64,000 bases of DNA from Aldehydirespirator sp965248735 (GTDB taxonomy: Bacteria > Actinomycetota > Acidimicrobiia > Acidimicrobiales > Aldehydirespiratoraceae). Both the position numbers and the translations under genes were made by a program. Position 1 is the stretch's first letter. Each line of letters opens with the position of its first letter. The notes beneath the pieces were generated by a model that was not told the DNA's origin, searched no databases, and saw nothing but the letters and a program-made list of their open reading frames with translations. Below, one piece after another: positions 57,759 through 64,000 of the stretch. The stretch lies in assembly GCA_965248735.1 (NCBI GenBank), contig OZ252146.1, forward strand, positions 2,604,001-2,668,000. Direction: 5' to 3'.

Positions 57759-58391
57759 ATGCGCCAAAGATTCATGAGAGTTCTTGTGCACGCTTCATGG
57801 TGCGCAATTGCAGCCGTCGCAATCTGTGCCGCGGCCTGTGCCGGTGACAGCGGCACAGGCCAGATGGACATCAACAGCGTGCTGGAAGACGCCTCCGGAG
57901 AGGACGGGCACGAGCATGCCTCGCAGGACGTCGGCCCCCGCAGCGGCGATGGCTTGGACATGAGCCTCATCAACACCACTGGCGACGTTCCCGACATCGA
58001 CATGATCGACGTCTCCACCGGTGCCACCGTCAACCTTCGATCACTGGTCGACAACACCAAGCCGCTGCTGTTCTGGTTCTGGACTCCGCATTGACCGATG
58101 TGTCGGAGCGAGGCTCCGACCGTCGAGCAGTTCGCTCGCGACAACGCCGACCGTCTCACCGTCGTCGGCATCGGCGGCCAGGACGACCTGGCTCTGGCCA
58201 GGGATTTCGTCGACTCGACCGGAACGACGTTCACGATGCTCTGGAGCGACTCCTCCGAGGTGTGGCGCTACTTCGCGGTGCAGAGCAACTCCGCGGTCTG
58301 GCTTGTCGACAAGGACGGCAACCGCATCGACAGCAGCTCGACCCCCTTCGACGATTCCCACATACACGCCCACATCGCCAAGCTGAGCTGA
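57759..58391 (+). CDS. Candidate selenocysteine-containing thioredoxin-like lipoprotein (TGA at 58092-58094)
   Basis: Read through one in-frame TGA, this is a 210-residue TlpA/redoxin-like lipoprotein. The signal peptide ends at a lipobox-like A-A-A-C (Cys27), then an acidic linker (30-75), then a thioredoxin-like domain. The domain reads KPLLFWFWTPH-U-PMCRSEAPTVEQFA: the TGA (residue 112) falls exactly where the first Cys of the CxxC site belongs, giving U-P-M-C with Cys115. The frame continues with normal redoxin features (LTVVGIGGQDD, TFTMLWSDSSEVWRYF, SAVWLVDKDGNRID). A perfect 8-bp hairpin starts seven bases after the TGA. The alternatives are a Cys-to-stop mutation or a sequencing error. 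Without Sec the product would end at residue 111 and lack the active site. The start may also be ATG 57774. Confidence 0.72.
58102..58120 (+). promoter_or_regulatory. Candidate bacterial SECIS hairpin
   Basis: Perfect stem GTCGGAGC / GCTCCGAC with a GAG loop (58110-58112), beginning seven bases after the TGA and inside the coding frame. The distance from TGA to loop is 15 bases, at the short edge of what bacterial SECIS elements show. A G at the loop start agrees with the loose bacterial consensus. Synonymous coding constraint alone does not demand such a stem. Confidence 0.6.
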
Positions 58392-58409
58392 TCCGGGCGC
58401 CCGCTTACG

Positions 58410-59954
58410 TCACGCGAGGAGCGCGTCATCGGGACCGAACCAGTCGCTCTCGGCGCGCATGCAGCCCCATTCGTCCAGCACGCAGTCGGGGTCGGCTCGC
58501 AGCACTCGGAAGCGGTCCGAGCCGTTGTGGTCGTCGGGGGCGAAGCTGATACGAGACCCGTGGGCGGTCTCATAGTCGCTCAGGTCGAGGGCGTCGATCA
58601 GCGCCTCGCGTGTCAGCGGCCCGGCGACGCGGGTCATGGCTGCGAACACCAGGTCCAAGGAGTCGCAGGTGGCAGTGATCAGGTTCCAGGCGTCGGTGTG
58701 GGTCCGGTGCGAGAAGGGAGGCGCCTCGGCAGAGGTGTTGCGGAGGCTGACACAGGCTCGGTCCGAGTCCGGAATGGGGTTACCGGCTGCCCGCCTCGAG
58801 CTGATCTGCACGAGCCTGCGGACCTGTTCTGCGGGCGCCCCCGTGAGGGTGAGCACGGCGGGCTGAGAGTCGTTGACGACCCACTGGGGGAACCAGTCGA
58901 GCCGGTCGGCGGCTCTCATCAGACGGCGCACATCGGCCGAAGTGGACGACGACACCACCGTGGTGACGCCTGCTCGTCGGAGGTGCTCGACGGTGTCGAG
59001 GAAGTACTCCTCCATCTGGCGCAGCACCTCGGCCTTCTCCGGTGACAGCCGCAAGAGGCGCCGCACCGCCTCTTCTGTCTCGGAGTCCGTGAGGCCGCCC
59101 TCCAGCAGTCGGACCTGGCGCTCCGCAACCGACACCCCCACCGTCCCGAACTCGCTGGGAACATTGGCCACAGAGACCAACTCAAGATCGAGGCGCTCGA
59201 CGGCAGCTAGGGCGGTCTCGATCTGCGCTGCCGCGCTGGCACCGTCGGTCACGAGGAGTCCTATGCGATCGTCGCCGGTCAGCACGTCAGCGCGGGCGGC
59301 GACGTCAAGACTGTTCGACAGCAGGTACCCGACAGATCCGTCGTCGAGGAAGAGCCTTCCCTCGGAGCTCTCCAGAGACGAGGCGGGCAGGGACGTGAAT
59401 ATCCCGAGGGTGGGGACTTGCGCATCGAGGGTGGCACATCTCAGCGTGGTGTCGTTCATCCACAGACTCAGCAGCAGCAGCGGCCGCCGTTCGGGCAGAT
59501 CGGTGCAGATCTGGCGGAACGACGCGTCGGGATCCGACAGGTCCCAGGGGTAGGCCACCGGCTCGAAGCAGTTCCCGTTGATCCCGCCGTTGGCGTTGAC
59601 CTCGTTGATGTAGGCCTCGACGATCAGGGAGGGCTCGTCGAGGACCATCGTCTCCAAGCCGACGGCAGCCAACTCGTCCAAGTCGGGACCGGACCAGGCG
59701 ATCGTGACCGCATCCGACGCCTGCGGGCCGCCCGCCTCGGGGCACGCCGGCCCCCGTCGCGGCACTCCGCCGGCTGCCGACATGCCCATTGCCGTGCGCG
59801 TCGATCCGAAGCCGGCGGCCCGAGGGGCGCCGTCCTCGGGGAAGCCCGACGTGTCGGTCAGGTCAGGCCGGGCGGCGTCTGCGCCGCAGGCGGCTGCCGC
59901 GAGGCACAGCAAGGCGAATACGAGCGTGGCCCGCGAGCGGCTCCTCACCACCAC
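58410..59954 (-). CDS. Periplasmic-binding-protein-like lipoprotein
   Basis: A 514-residue lipoprotein with lipobox A-A-A-A-C (Cys23) and a long binding-protein fold of the branched-chain amino acid/receptor-ligand type. It shows VTIAWSGPDLDELAA, SLIVEAYINEVNANGGINGN (the N-A-x-G-G-I-N-G motif of that family), and later VTTVVSSSTSADVRRLMRAAD and RLDWFPQWVVNDS. It is longer than the usual 380-420 residues. No permease or ATPase genes are adjacent, so it may be a sensor or orphan binding protein. Three GTG codons in a row (59954, 59951, 59948) could start it. It is convergent with the selenoprotein candidate, 18 bases apart. Confidence 0.75.
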   Translation of the reverse strand: MVVRSRSRATLVFALLCLAAAACGADAARPDLTDTSGFPEDGAPRAAGFGSTRTAMGMSAAGGVPRRGPACPEAGGPQASDAVTIAWSGPDLDELAAVGLETMVLDEPSLIVEAYINEVNANGGINGNCFEPVAYPWDLSDPDASFRQICTDLPERRPLLLLSLWMNDTTLRCATLDAQVPTLGIFTSLPASSLESSEGRLFLDDGSVGYLLSNSLDVAARADVLTGDDRIGLLVTDGASAAAQIETALAAVERLDLELVSVANVPSEFGTVGVSVAERQVRLLEGGLTDSETEEAVRRLLRLSPEKAEVLRQMEEYFLDTVEHLRRAGVTTVVSSSTSADVRRLMRAADRLDWFPQWVVNDSQPAVLTLTGAPAEQVRRLVQISSRRAAGNPIPDSDRACVSLRNTSAEAPPFSHRTHTDAWNLITATCDSLDLVFAAMTRVAGPLTREALIDALDLSDYETAHGSRISFAPDDHNGSDRFRVLRADPDCVLDEWGCMRAESDWFGPDDALLA

Positions 59955-60197
59955 AGTGTGACGCCTCCGAGGCGGGGGTGACGCTGCGGTGGAACCACCT
60001 GTAGCAAGACCAACGGGAGTCCTTCAGTTAGAGCGATCAGATAGAAGGATGCATTGTGGGCGTGCATCCGTTGGTCAACGATAACCGAGGTTGCAGCAAG
60101 GGCCCAAGCGGGCGCAAACATAGTGAGATCCGGGCCGACCGCTGAGGTCAGGTTGCGGGCAGAGACGAGCCGCTCCGCCGAGCAACTCGCCGGATCG
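59955..60197. other. Intergenic region with a hairpin
   Basis: A 243-base gap between the MetE-core gene and the lipoprotein gene (both minus). It contains a perfect 7-bp hairpin GGATGCA / TGCATCC (60047-60069, 9-base loop) that could help end the upstream transcript, though no T-run follows. No tRNA or coding sequence is apparent. Confidence 0.45.
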
Positions 60198-61265
60198 CTA
60201 ACCGAGCCCAGAGTTGACCCTGCGGACGGCTTCGCACATCACCGCCAGCTTGCGGCGGGCCAGGTCCCTGCCGAGAAAGCCGAGCCCGCAGTCGGGCGCG
60301 GCCACCAGACGCTCCGGCGGGAGGTGCTCCAGGGCTTGGATCAGCCGGTCCTCGACATCGTCGACCGCCTCCAGCCGGCTGCGGGCGACGGCGATCACGC
60401 CGAGGATCACCGTGGTGCGGGCGAACCGCCGCAGCAGCACGCTCAGATCGTTGGGCCGGTGGGCGTCCTCGATGCTCACGGCGTCGACGGCGGCCGCGTC
60501 GAGCGCCTCGGCCAACGCAAGGTACGCGCCGTGGTCGGCCTTGGGATAGTCGTCCTGGTCGAGGTGCTCGGGATAGCCGCAGCAGCAGTGCACCACCCGC
60601 GCGACGCCCTCAGGCACCCCGGTAAAGCAGCGCTCGAGGTGCTCGATGCCGTAGGCCAGCGCAATGTCGGGTTTGCGGGCCATAACCGGCTCGTCGACCT
60701 GTATGTGGCGGCATCCCGCGTCGACTAGTTCCAGGGCTTGGGCGTTGACGGCGGCTGCGAGGTCGGCGCCCAGCGCGGCGTCGTCGTGGTAGCAGGCATC
60801 CACCGTGGTGTCGATGATCGTCATGGGGCCGGGGATCGTCATCTTCACAGGCCTGGGCGACAGCGACTGGGCCACCCGGTAGTCGTGGACGAGCGGAGAG
60901 GCTCCGAGGTGGCGCACCTCGCTTCTTACGGTGGGCAGCAAGGCTCCTGTCACGCCCCGGATCGCCTTCGGGCTGAGGATGTCGAAGTCGAAGCCGGAGA
61001 AGTGGCGGCACTGGTAGTGCACATAGTTCTCCCGGCGCACCTCGCCGTCGGTGACGATGTCGATTCCCGCCTCGACCTGGTCGCCTACCACCTCGGCCGT
61101 CGCTCGGCAGAACAGTGCCTCGCGGCCCGAGCCGGCCCGGTCCATCTCACGAGCGAAGGCCGAGGTGTAGTCGGCGGCCTGGTCGCCGGAGGTCGCGGGG
61201 AACCAGTCGGAGATGGGCACATAGGCGGGCTTGGGGTAGGCGCCGATCGTGGTGGTGACGATCAC
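60198..61265 (-). CDS. MetE C-terminal-domain protein (cobalamin-independent methionine synthase-like)
   Basis: A 355-residue protein equal to the catalytic half of cobalamin-independent methionine synthase. TTIGAYPKP opens the barrel, VTDGEVRRENYV follows, and the zinc site is suggested by VVHCCCGYPEH and LVAAPDCGLGFLGRD; QVDEPVMARK and VSIEDAH fit the family. The N-terminal half of MetE is missing, as in core-MetE proteins, which transfer methyl groups from donors other than polyglutamylated methylfolate. The start is GTG 61265, overlapping the ybaK-like stop as GTGA. No cobalamin riboswitch is seen. Confidence 0.85.
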   Translation of the reverse strand: MIVTTTIGAYPKPAYVPISDWFPATSGDQAADYTSAFAREMDRAGSGREALFCRATAEVVGDQVEAGIDIVTDGEVRRENYVHYQCRHFSGFDFDILSPKAIRGVTGALLPTVRSEVRHLGASPLVHDYRVAQSLSPRPVKMTIPGPMTIIDTTVDACYHDDAALGADLAAAVNAQALELVDAGCRHIQVDEPVMARKPDIALAYGIEHLERCFTGVPEGVARVVHCCCGYPEHLDQDDYPKADHGAYLALAEALDAAAVDAVSIEDAHRPNDLSVLLRRFARTTVILGVIAVARSRLEAVDDVEDRLIQALEHLPPERLVAAPDCGLGFLGRDLARRKLAVMCEAVRRVNSGLG

Positions 61266-61786
61266 GGCCGGGTCCCGGCGGGGATCCCGGCCCCCGGGGC
61301 GCCACCCGCGGGGCGAGCAAGGTTCTCGACCACCTCTGCGCCCGCGACGGCCAGCAGCGAGGCGGGCGGGCACAGGATCTTGCAGTCGCGGGACCCGCCG
61401 CCCACGATCACCAGGTCGCATTCCATGACCTGGGCGTCGATCCACACTGGGAGGCCGGCGGGCAGGCCGAAGGGGGTGACGCCGCCGATCATCATGCCGG
61501 TGCGCTCGGTGGTGATGGCCGCGTCGGAGAAGGAGGCCTTGCGGGTGCCGAGCCGGCGGCGCACCACGCCGTTCACGTCCAGCCTCATGGAGGCCAGCAC
61601 CACACAGCACGCCATGGGCCGCTCGGCCGACTTGCCCACCACGCAGATGGCGTTGGCCGACGCCTCCATGGGGTAGCCGTAGCGCTCGCAGAATCGGGCG
61701 GTGTCGGCGAAGTCGGGGTCGCACTCCACCACCTCGTAGGCCACGCCCAGCGCCTCGAGGTGGGCCATGACGGCTTGACGGCTCAT
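61262..61786 (-). CDS. YbaK/EbsC-type aminoacyl-tRNA deacylase-like protein
   Basis: A 174-residue YbaK/ProX-like editing protein, a family that hydrolyses mischarged tRNAs such as Cys-tRNA(Pro). Visible parts: VMAHLEALGVAYEVVECDPDFADTARF, AICVVGKSAERPMACCVVLASMRLDVNGVVRRRLG with the conserved substrate-site Lys in VVGK, and MMIGGVTPFGLPAGLPVWID (the G-G-V-x-P-x-G motif). The start ATG 61786 is preceded by a CAGACT-N7 sequence very like that upstream of the response regulator. It is coupled to the MetE-core gene. Confidence 0.87.
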   Translation of the reverse strand: MSRQAVMAHLEALGVAYEVVECDPDFADTARFCERYGYPMEASANAICVVGKSAERPMACCVVLASMRLDVNGVVRRRLGTRKASFSDAAITTERTGMMIGGVTPFGLPAGLPVWIDAQVMECDLVIVGGGSRDCKILCPPASLLAVAGAEVVENLARPAGGAPGAGIPAGTRP

Positions 61787-61807
61787 AGCCGACAGTCTGC
61801 TCAGCCC

Positions 61808-62128
61808 AGAGGCCGAGCGCACAGGCAGGTGTTGGTCGAGAATGTTGCAAGGCGCCGAGCGAGGCCTCGGGCCCGAGCGGCCTGTGAGCGCAGCGAACAT
61901 GAGCGGGAACTGAGCCCCGAGCGGCCTGTGAGCGCAGCGAACATGAGCGGGAACTGAGCCCCGAGCGGCCTGTGAGCGCAGCGAACATGAGTGGGAACTG
62001 AGCCCCGAGCGGCCCGTGAGCGCAGCGAACATGAGTGGGAACTGAGCCCGAGCGGCCTGTGAGCGCAGCGAACATGAGCGGGAACCAAGATGCTTCACCG
62101 CGAGGTGGTACCTGTCTGAGTGGCCTCT
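61808..62128 (-). repeat. MIRU-like intergenic element, copy D (expanded, five cores)
   Basis: Fills most of the 341-base gap between menA and ybaK. Five tandem cores begin at 61875, 61919, 61963, 62007 and 62050 (period 44, last 43), each with GAGCGCAGCGAACATGAG on the plus strand. The ends are AGAGGCCGAGCGCACAG (61808) and an imperfect complement ending GGCCTCT at 62128, which overlaps the menA stop by one base. Oriented with the flanking minus-strand genes. Nothing else is visible in the gap. Confidence 0.87.
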
Positions 62129-63006
62129 CAGCCGGTCAGGGCGATGCCTACCGCCATGGCCAGGCCCGAGGCGAGCTGGGCCTGGGCGGTGGCGCCCAGC
62201 ACCGGAATCAGATCTGGCCCGGACGCTCCCCGCAGGACCTTGCGCACGGCCCGCACCGCAAACGGAGCGCCGGCCACAGCGGCGGCCGCAGCCCGGCCCG
62301 TCGCTGACGCGGCCAGCGCGGCTGCGTACGAGGCCTCCAGCACGGCCAAGTACAGGAAGCGGGTGCGCCGGTCTGTTAGGCGCACCGCCAGGGTGCGCTT
62401 GCCCGCGGCCGCGTCCCCGCCGATGTCGCGCAGATTGTTGGCCACCAGCAGCGCCACCGCCCACAGGCCGACCGGCACGCCGCACACCACCGCGAACCAG
62501 TCCAGCCGCTCCAACAGCACGTAGGTGGTGCCCGCGGTGGCCACCAGGCCGAAGAACACGAACACGAACACCTCTCCCAGCCCCAGGTACCCGTACGGCT
62601 TGGGCCCGCCTGTGTAGGCCCAGCCCGCCGCGATGCACACCGCGCCCGCGGCGAGCAGCTCCCACCCCGCCACGGCAGCCAGCACCGCGCCGGCCGCCAT
62701 CGCGGCGGCGAAGGCGCCGAGCGCGGCCCGCTTCACGCTGCGGGCCTCGACCAGGCCCGAGCCCACCAGCCGCCGCGGGCCCACGCGGGACGAGTCGTCG
62801 GCGCCTCGCACGCCGTCGGAGTAGTCGTTGGCGAAGTTGACGCCCACCTGCAGCGCCATCGCCACCGCCAGCGCGACGGCGGCCCGCCACCAAGCGGTCT
62901 GCGATCCCTCCCCCACGGCCACCGCAGTGCCCACCGCGACCGGGACCAGCGCCGCGCTCAGCGTGCGGGGACGAGCCCCGCCCGCCCACACCCCGATCGC
63001 GGTCAC
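62128..63006 (-). CDS. menA: 1,4-dihydroxy-2-naphthoate polyprenyltransferase
   Basis: A 292-residue UbiA-family membrane prenyltransferase that attaches the isoprenoid tail in menaquinone synthesis. The two Asp-rich motifs that bind prenyl diphosphate are VNFANDYSDGVRGAD and NNLRDIGGDAAAGKRTLAV. About eight membrane segments, and GGPKPYGYLGLGEVFVFVFFGLVA is typical of MenA. The start is GTG 63006. With ubiE it shows that the organism makes menaquinone. Confidence 0.93.
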   Translation of the reverse strand: MTAIGVWAGGARPRTLSAALVPVAVGTAVAVGEGSQTAWWRAAVALAVAMALQVGVNFANDYSDGVRGADDSSRVGPRRLVGSGLVEARSVKRAALGAFAAAMAAGAVLAAVAGWELLAAGAVCIAAGWAYTGGPKPYGYLGLGEVFVFVFFGLVATAGTTYVLLERLDWFAVVCGVPVGLWAVALLVANNLRDIGGDAAAGKRTLAVRLTDRRTRFLYLAVLEASYAAALAASATGRAAAAAVAGAPFAVRAVRKVLRGASGPDLIPVLGATAQAQLASGLAMAVGIALTG

Positions 63007-63037
63007 CTTCGCTGCCCTGCCGGCTGATGAGGCGCCG

Positions 63038-63739
63038 TCAGGGCGCCACGTACTTGTAGCCGAGGCCCCGGATCGTGATTATCCGCTCAGGCTCGGCCGG
63101 GTCGCGCTCGATGCGCGATCGGAGCCGCTTGATGTGCACGTCGAGGGTCTTGGTGCTGCCCACGTAGTCGAACCCCCACACCCGGTCCATGAGCGTCGGG
63201 CGGGTCACGACGAACCCGGCGTTCTCCATGAGCAGCGCCAGCACCTCGAACTCCTTGAGCGGCATGCGCTCCAGCTCGCCGGCGATGGTCACCTCGTGAC
63301 GGTCGCGGTCCACCGTCACGTCGCCGATGCTGAGGGTGGCCGTGCCGTTGGCGGAGTAGGCCAGGCGGGCCTGGCCGCGGCGCATGACGGTGCGCATCCG
63401 GGCCACCAGCTCCCGCACCCGGTAGGGCTTGGCCACGTAGTCGTCCGCGCCGACCTCCAGCCCGACAACGGTGTCGATCTCCTCCCGGCGGGCCGACACC
63501 ATGATCACCGGGGTGTCGGCCAAAGAGCGGATCCGGCGACACACGTCGATGCCCGACAGCCGGGGCAGCATCACGTCGAGGAGCACGATGTCGGGCTCGA
63601 GGGCCTCGAACATCACCAGAGCCTCCTCACCGTCGGAGGCCACGTCCACCGTGAATCCCTCGGCGCCCAGCGCCACCTGTAGCCCGTCCCGATAGGAGGG
63701 CTCGTCGTCGACGACCAGTACCCGGACTCCGGCGCTCAC
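63038..63739 (-). CDS. OmpR-family response regulator (RegX3-like)
   Basis: A 233-residue two-component regulator. Receiver domain: RVLVVDDEPSYRDGL (acid pocket), phospho-Asp in DIVLLDVMLPRLSG, conserved Thr/Ser in VIMVSARREE and Lys in YVAKPYRVREL. C-terminal winged helix: LKEFEVLALLMENAGFVVTRPTLMDRVWG and TKTLDVHIKRLRSRIE. The start is GTG 63739 (VSAGVRVLVVDDEP), with CAGACT seven bases upstream. No histidine kinase is in the window; it may lie beyond the end. Confidence 0.92.
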   Translation of the reverse strand: MSAGVRVLVVDDEPSYRDGLQVALGAEGFTVDVASDGEEALVMFEALEPDIVLLDVMLPRLSGIDVCRRIRSLADTPVIMVSARREEIDTVVGLEVGADDYVAKPYRVRELVARMRTVMRRGQARLAYSANGTATLSIGDVTVDRDRHEVTIAGELERMPLKEFEVLALLMENAGFVVTRPTLMDRVWGFDYVGSTKTLDVHIKRLRSRIERDPAEPERIITIRGLGYKYVAP

Positions 63740-63827
63740 AGCCGCCAGTCTGCCCCAGCACCGGCCGGGTCGCTCGTCGCGCCGGTAGGGGCCCGAGCCA
63801 ATTGCCAACCGCCTTGCCTTGGCCCAT

Positions 63828-64000
63828 CGCGTTTTCGCTCTTGTTCGCTGCGCTCACGGGCCGCTCGGGCCTACTCGACCGAAATCAGTAGAGAAACTCG
63901 TCATATAGGAGCAAAACTCGTGCAGATTTGAGGCGAGCTTGACATAGGGCTACTCACGGCCCGCTCGGGCCCCGGCCTCGCTCAGCGTCTTGCGGAGTCG
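63828..64000 (+). repeat. MIRU-like intergenic element, copy F (interrupted, runs off the window)
   Basis: One core (CTCTTGTTCGCTGCGCTCAC at 63837 on, through GGGCCGCTCGGGCC), then unrelated lower-GC sequence (63877-63949), then the element resumes with CTCACGGCCCGCTCGGGCC and the GCCTCGCTCAGCGTCTTGC tail. CTACTC occurs on both sides of the interruption (63871-63876 and 63950-63955), which looks like a target-site duplication. The right end is outside the window. Confidence 0.7.
63879..63932. repeat. 54-bp dispersed element, copy 2 (nested in copy F)
   Basis: Reverse-oriented relative of the element at 15765-15818. CCGAAATC is kept at one end, while the other end reads GATTTGA in place of GATTTCGG. 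Shared blocks (on the complement) are AAATCTGCACG, TTGC, CTATA and GTTTCTCT. It lies inside the interrupting sequence of copy F. Confidence 0.68.

Noticed and set aside
58098..58391. A separate small gene starting at ATG 58098
   Set aside because: It would begin inside a thioredoxin active site, has no ribosome-binding site, and continues the upstream frame exactly across one TGA. A read-through selenoprotein or a nonsense mutant explains it better.

Overview
The window comes from a high-GC Gram-positive bacterium, almost certainly an actinobacterium. The evidence is a mycothiol synthase (mshD), menaquinone genes (menA, ubiE), a CGAAC-N4-GTTCG type LexA box, many GTG starts with GTGA/ATGA stop-start overlaps, and a his/trp gene order that matches Mycobacterium. 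An Acidimicrobiia-like lineage is my inference, not something the sequence proves. I see no tRNA, rRNA or CRISPR array.

Layout. 0-5.9 kb: an Asp-rich Cys-finger protein, GNAT, NUDIX, enoyl-CoA hydratase, an Arg/Asp-rich repeat protein, thiD and yqgE. 5.9-12.3 kb: an MBOAT/SGNH O-acetylation pair, a LexA-controlled leaderless alkB, an SDR and a flavoprotein disulfide-reductase homologue. 12.3-18.8 kb, all minus strand: hisI-trpE-ygfZ-J protein-trpF-trpB-trpA. 19.4-41.4 kb: an accessory catabolic island. 41.4-48.7 kb: an SNF2 helicase with a small partner and a fused indolepyruvate ferredoxin oxidoreductase. 48.9-54.3 kb: hisD-C-B-H-A-F. 54.5-64 kb: nth, mshD, a small membrane protein, ubiE, a candidate selenocysteine lipoprotein, a binding-protein lipoprotein, a MetE-core protein, ybaK-like, menA and a response regulator.

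The island holds two complete BMP-family (nucleoside/purine-type) ABC importers. One is in a single overlapping operon with a three-subunit molybdenum hydroxylase (xanthine-dehydrogenase-like RGFG motif), a ferredoxin and a Rieske oxygenase. Nearby are a second Rieske oxygenase, an SDR, an alpha/beta hydrolase, an XRE-cupin regulator, a GcvT-type one-carbon protein and an internally deleted P450. The set looks like uptake, hydroxylation and oxidative demethylation of a purine-like or N-methylated heterocycle. It lies, together with the helicase and the oxidoreductase, between hisF and hisI, which are neighbours in Mycobacterium.

The most striking signals are these. (1) An in-frame TGA sits at the first redox position of a thioredoxin-like lipoprotein (U-P-M-C) and is followed at once by a perfect 8-bp hairpin, as expected for selenocysteine insertion. 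(2) A family of MIRU-like intergenic repeats, ending in AGAGGCCGAGCG/CGCTCGGCCTCT, overlaps the stop codon of the upstream gene, ends just before the next start, and is always oriented with the genes. (3) Tandem duplications sit repeatedly on gene junctions (hisC/hisB, membrane protein/ubiE, trpF/trpB, SDR 3' end, enoyl-CoA hydratase 3' end). (4) A second short dispersed element occurs twice, once nested inside a copy of the first. (5) The second importer's binding protein carries two nearly identical ligand-binding domains in one chain.
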